Shown piece after piece: positions 63,603-64,000 of a stretch of DNA of 64,000 nucleotides; position 1 is the stretch's first letter; each line of letters begins with the position of its first letter. Origin of the DNA: Clostridia bacterium (GTDB lineage Bacteria; Bacillota; Clostridia; Acetivibrionales; DSM-27016); assembly GCA_026414765.1 (NCBI GenBank), contig JAOAIJ010000042.1, positions 62,001 through 126,000 on the forward strand, read 5' to 3'. The notes under the pieces are model-generated. The model was not told the origin of the DNA and did no database searches. It saw only the letters and a program-made list of their open reading frames with translations. The position numbers and the translations under genes are program-made.

Positions 63603-64000
<398 letters not shown>

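Overview
The window reads as low-GC chromosomal DNA from an anaerobic, nitrogen-fixing and probably cellulolytic member of the Clostridia (Ruminiclostridium/Acetivibrio-like). The evidence is a SigI/RsgI pair whose sensor ends in a CBM3-like cellulose-binding module, a nif operon built as in Clostridium pasteurianum (nifN-nifB fusion, split nifV, modAB inside the operon, thioredoxin-like 2Fe-2S ferredoxin), a rubrerythrin, and strong AGGAGG-type ribosome binding sites throughout. I cannot name the species.

Layout. 1-11070 (all minus) is an eight-gene operon that looks like a small-molecule pathway: GNAT, PP-loop amidotransferase-like ATPase, UbiA-like membrane prenyltransferase, a split dikinase (ATP-grasp half plus acceptor/His half), a second one-piece dikinase, a BtaA/DUF3419 aminocarboxypropyl-transferase-like protein, and an AMP-forming ligase cut by the window edge. 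11368-16144 is a metal-homeostasis block: TerC, a P-type Ca/Mn ATPase and DedA, with yybP-ykoY (Mn2+) riboswitches before the ATPase and before DedA. 16298-29224 holds rubrerythrin, an SPL-like radical SAM protein, a BtrH-like protein, regulators (WYL, TetR with a double palindromic operator), a DGC protein, a MacB-type ABC transporter behind a third yybP-ykoY riboswitch, and two GNATs with a methyltransferase. 29839-33441 (plus) is a polyprenyl-phosphate/cell-surface sugar operon. 33624-38939 (minus) is sigI-rsgI followed by a large secreted GH18 protein. 39302-42344 (plus) holds a DUF4474 protein and an ankyrin lipoprotein.

42441-51293 (minus) is the most striking region. It is a RiPP operon: two radical SAM proteins, a 100-residue precursor with a nitrile-hydratase-like leader ending in seven consecutive cysteines and a proline, a fused YcaO cyclodehydratase, a SagB-type dehydrogenase and a U32-family protein. 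Together these should convert the Cys7 tract into a run of thiazolines/thiazoles, possibly C-methylated. No exporter or obvious leader peptidase lies in the operon.

51736-64000 (minus) is the nif operon: nifH (partial), nifI1, nifI2, nifD, nifK, nifE, nifN-B, 2Fe-2S ferredoxin, modA, modB, nifV-omega, nifV-alpha. It encodes a Mo nitrogenase, its PII-like post-translational control, FeMo-cofactor assembly, molybdate uptake (no modC here) and homocitrate synthesis.

All assignments come from reading motifs and gene order; no database search was run.
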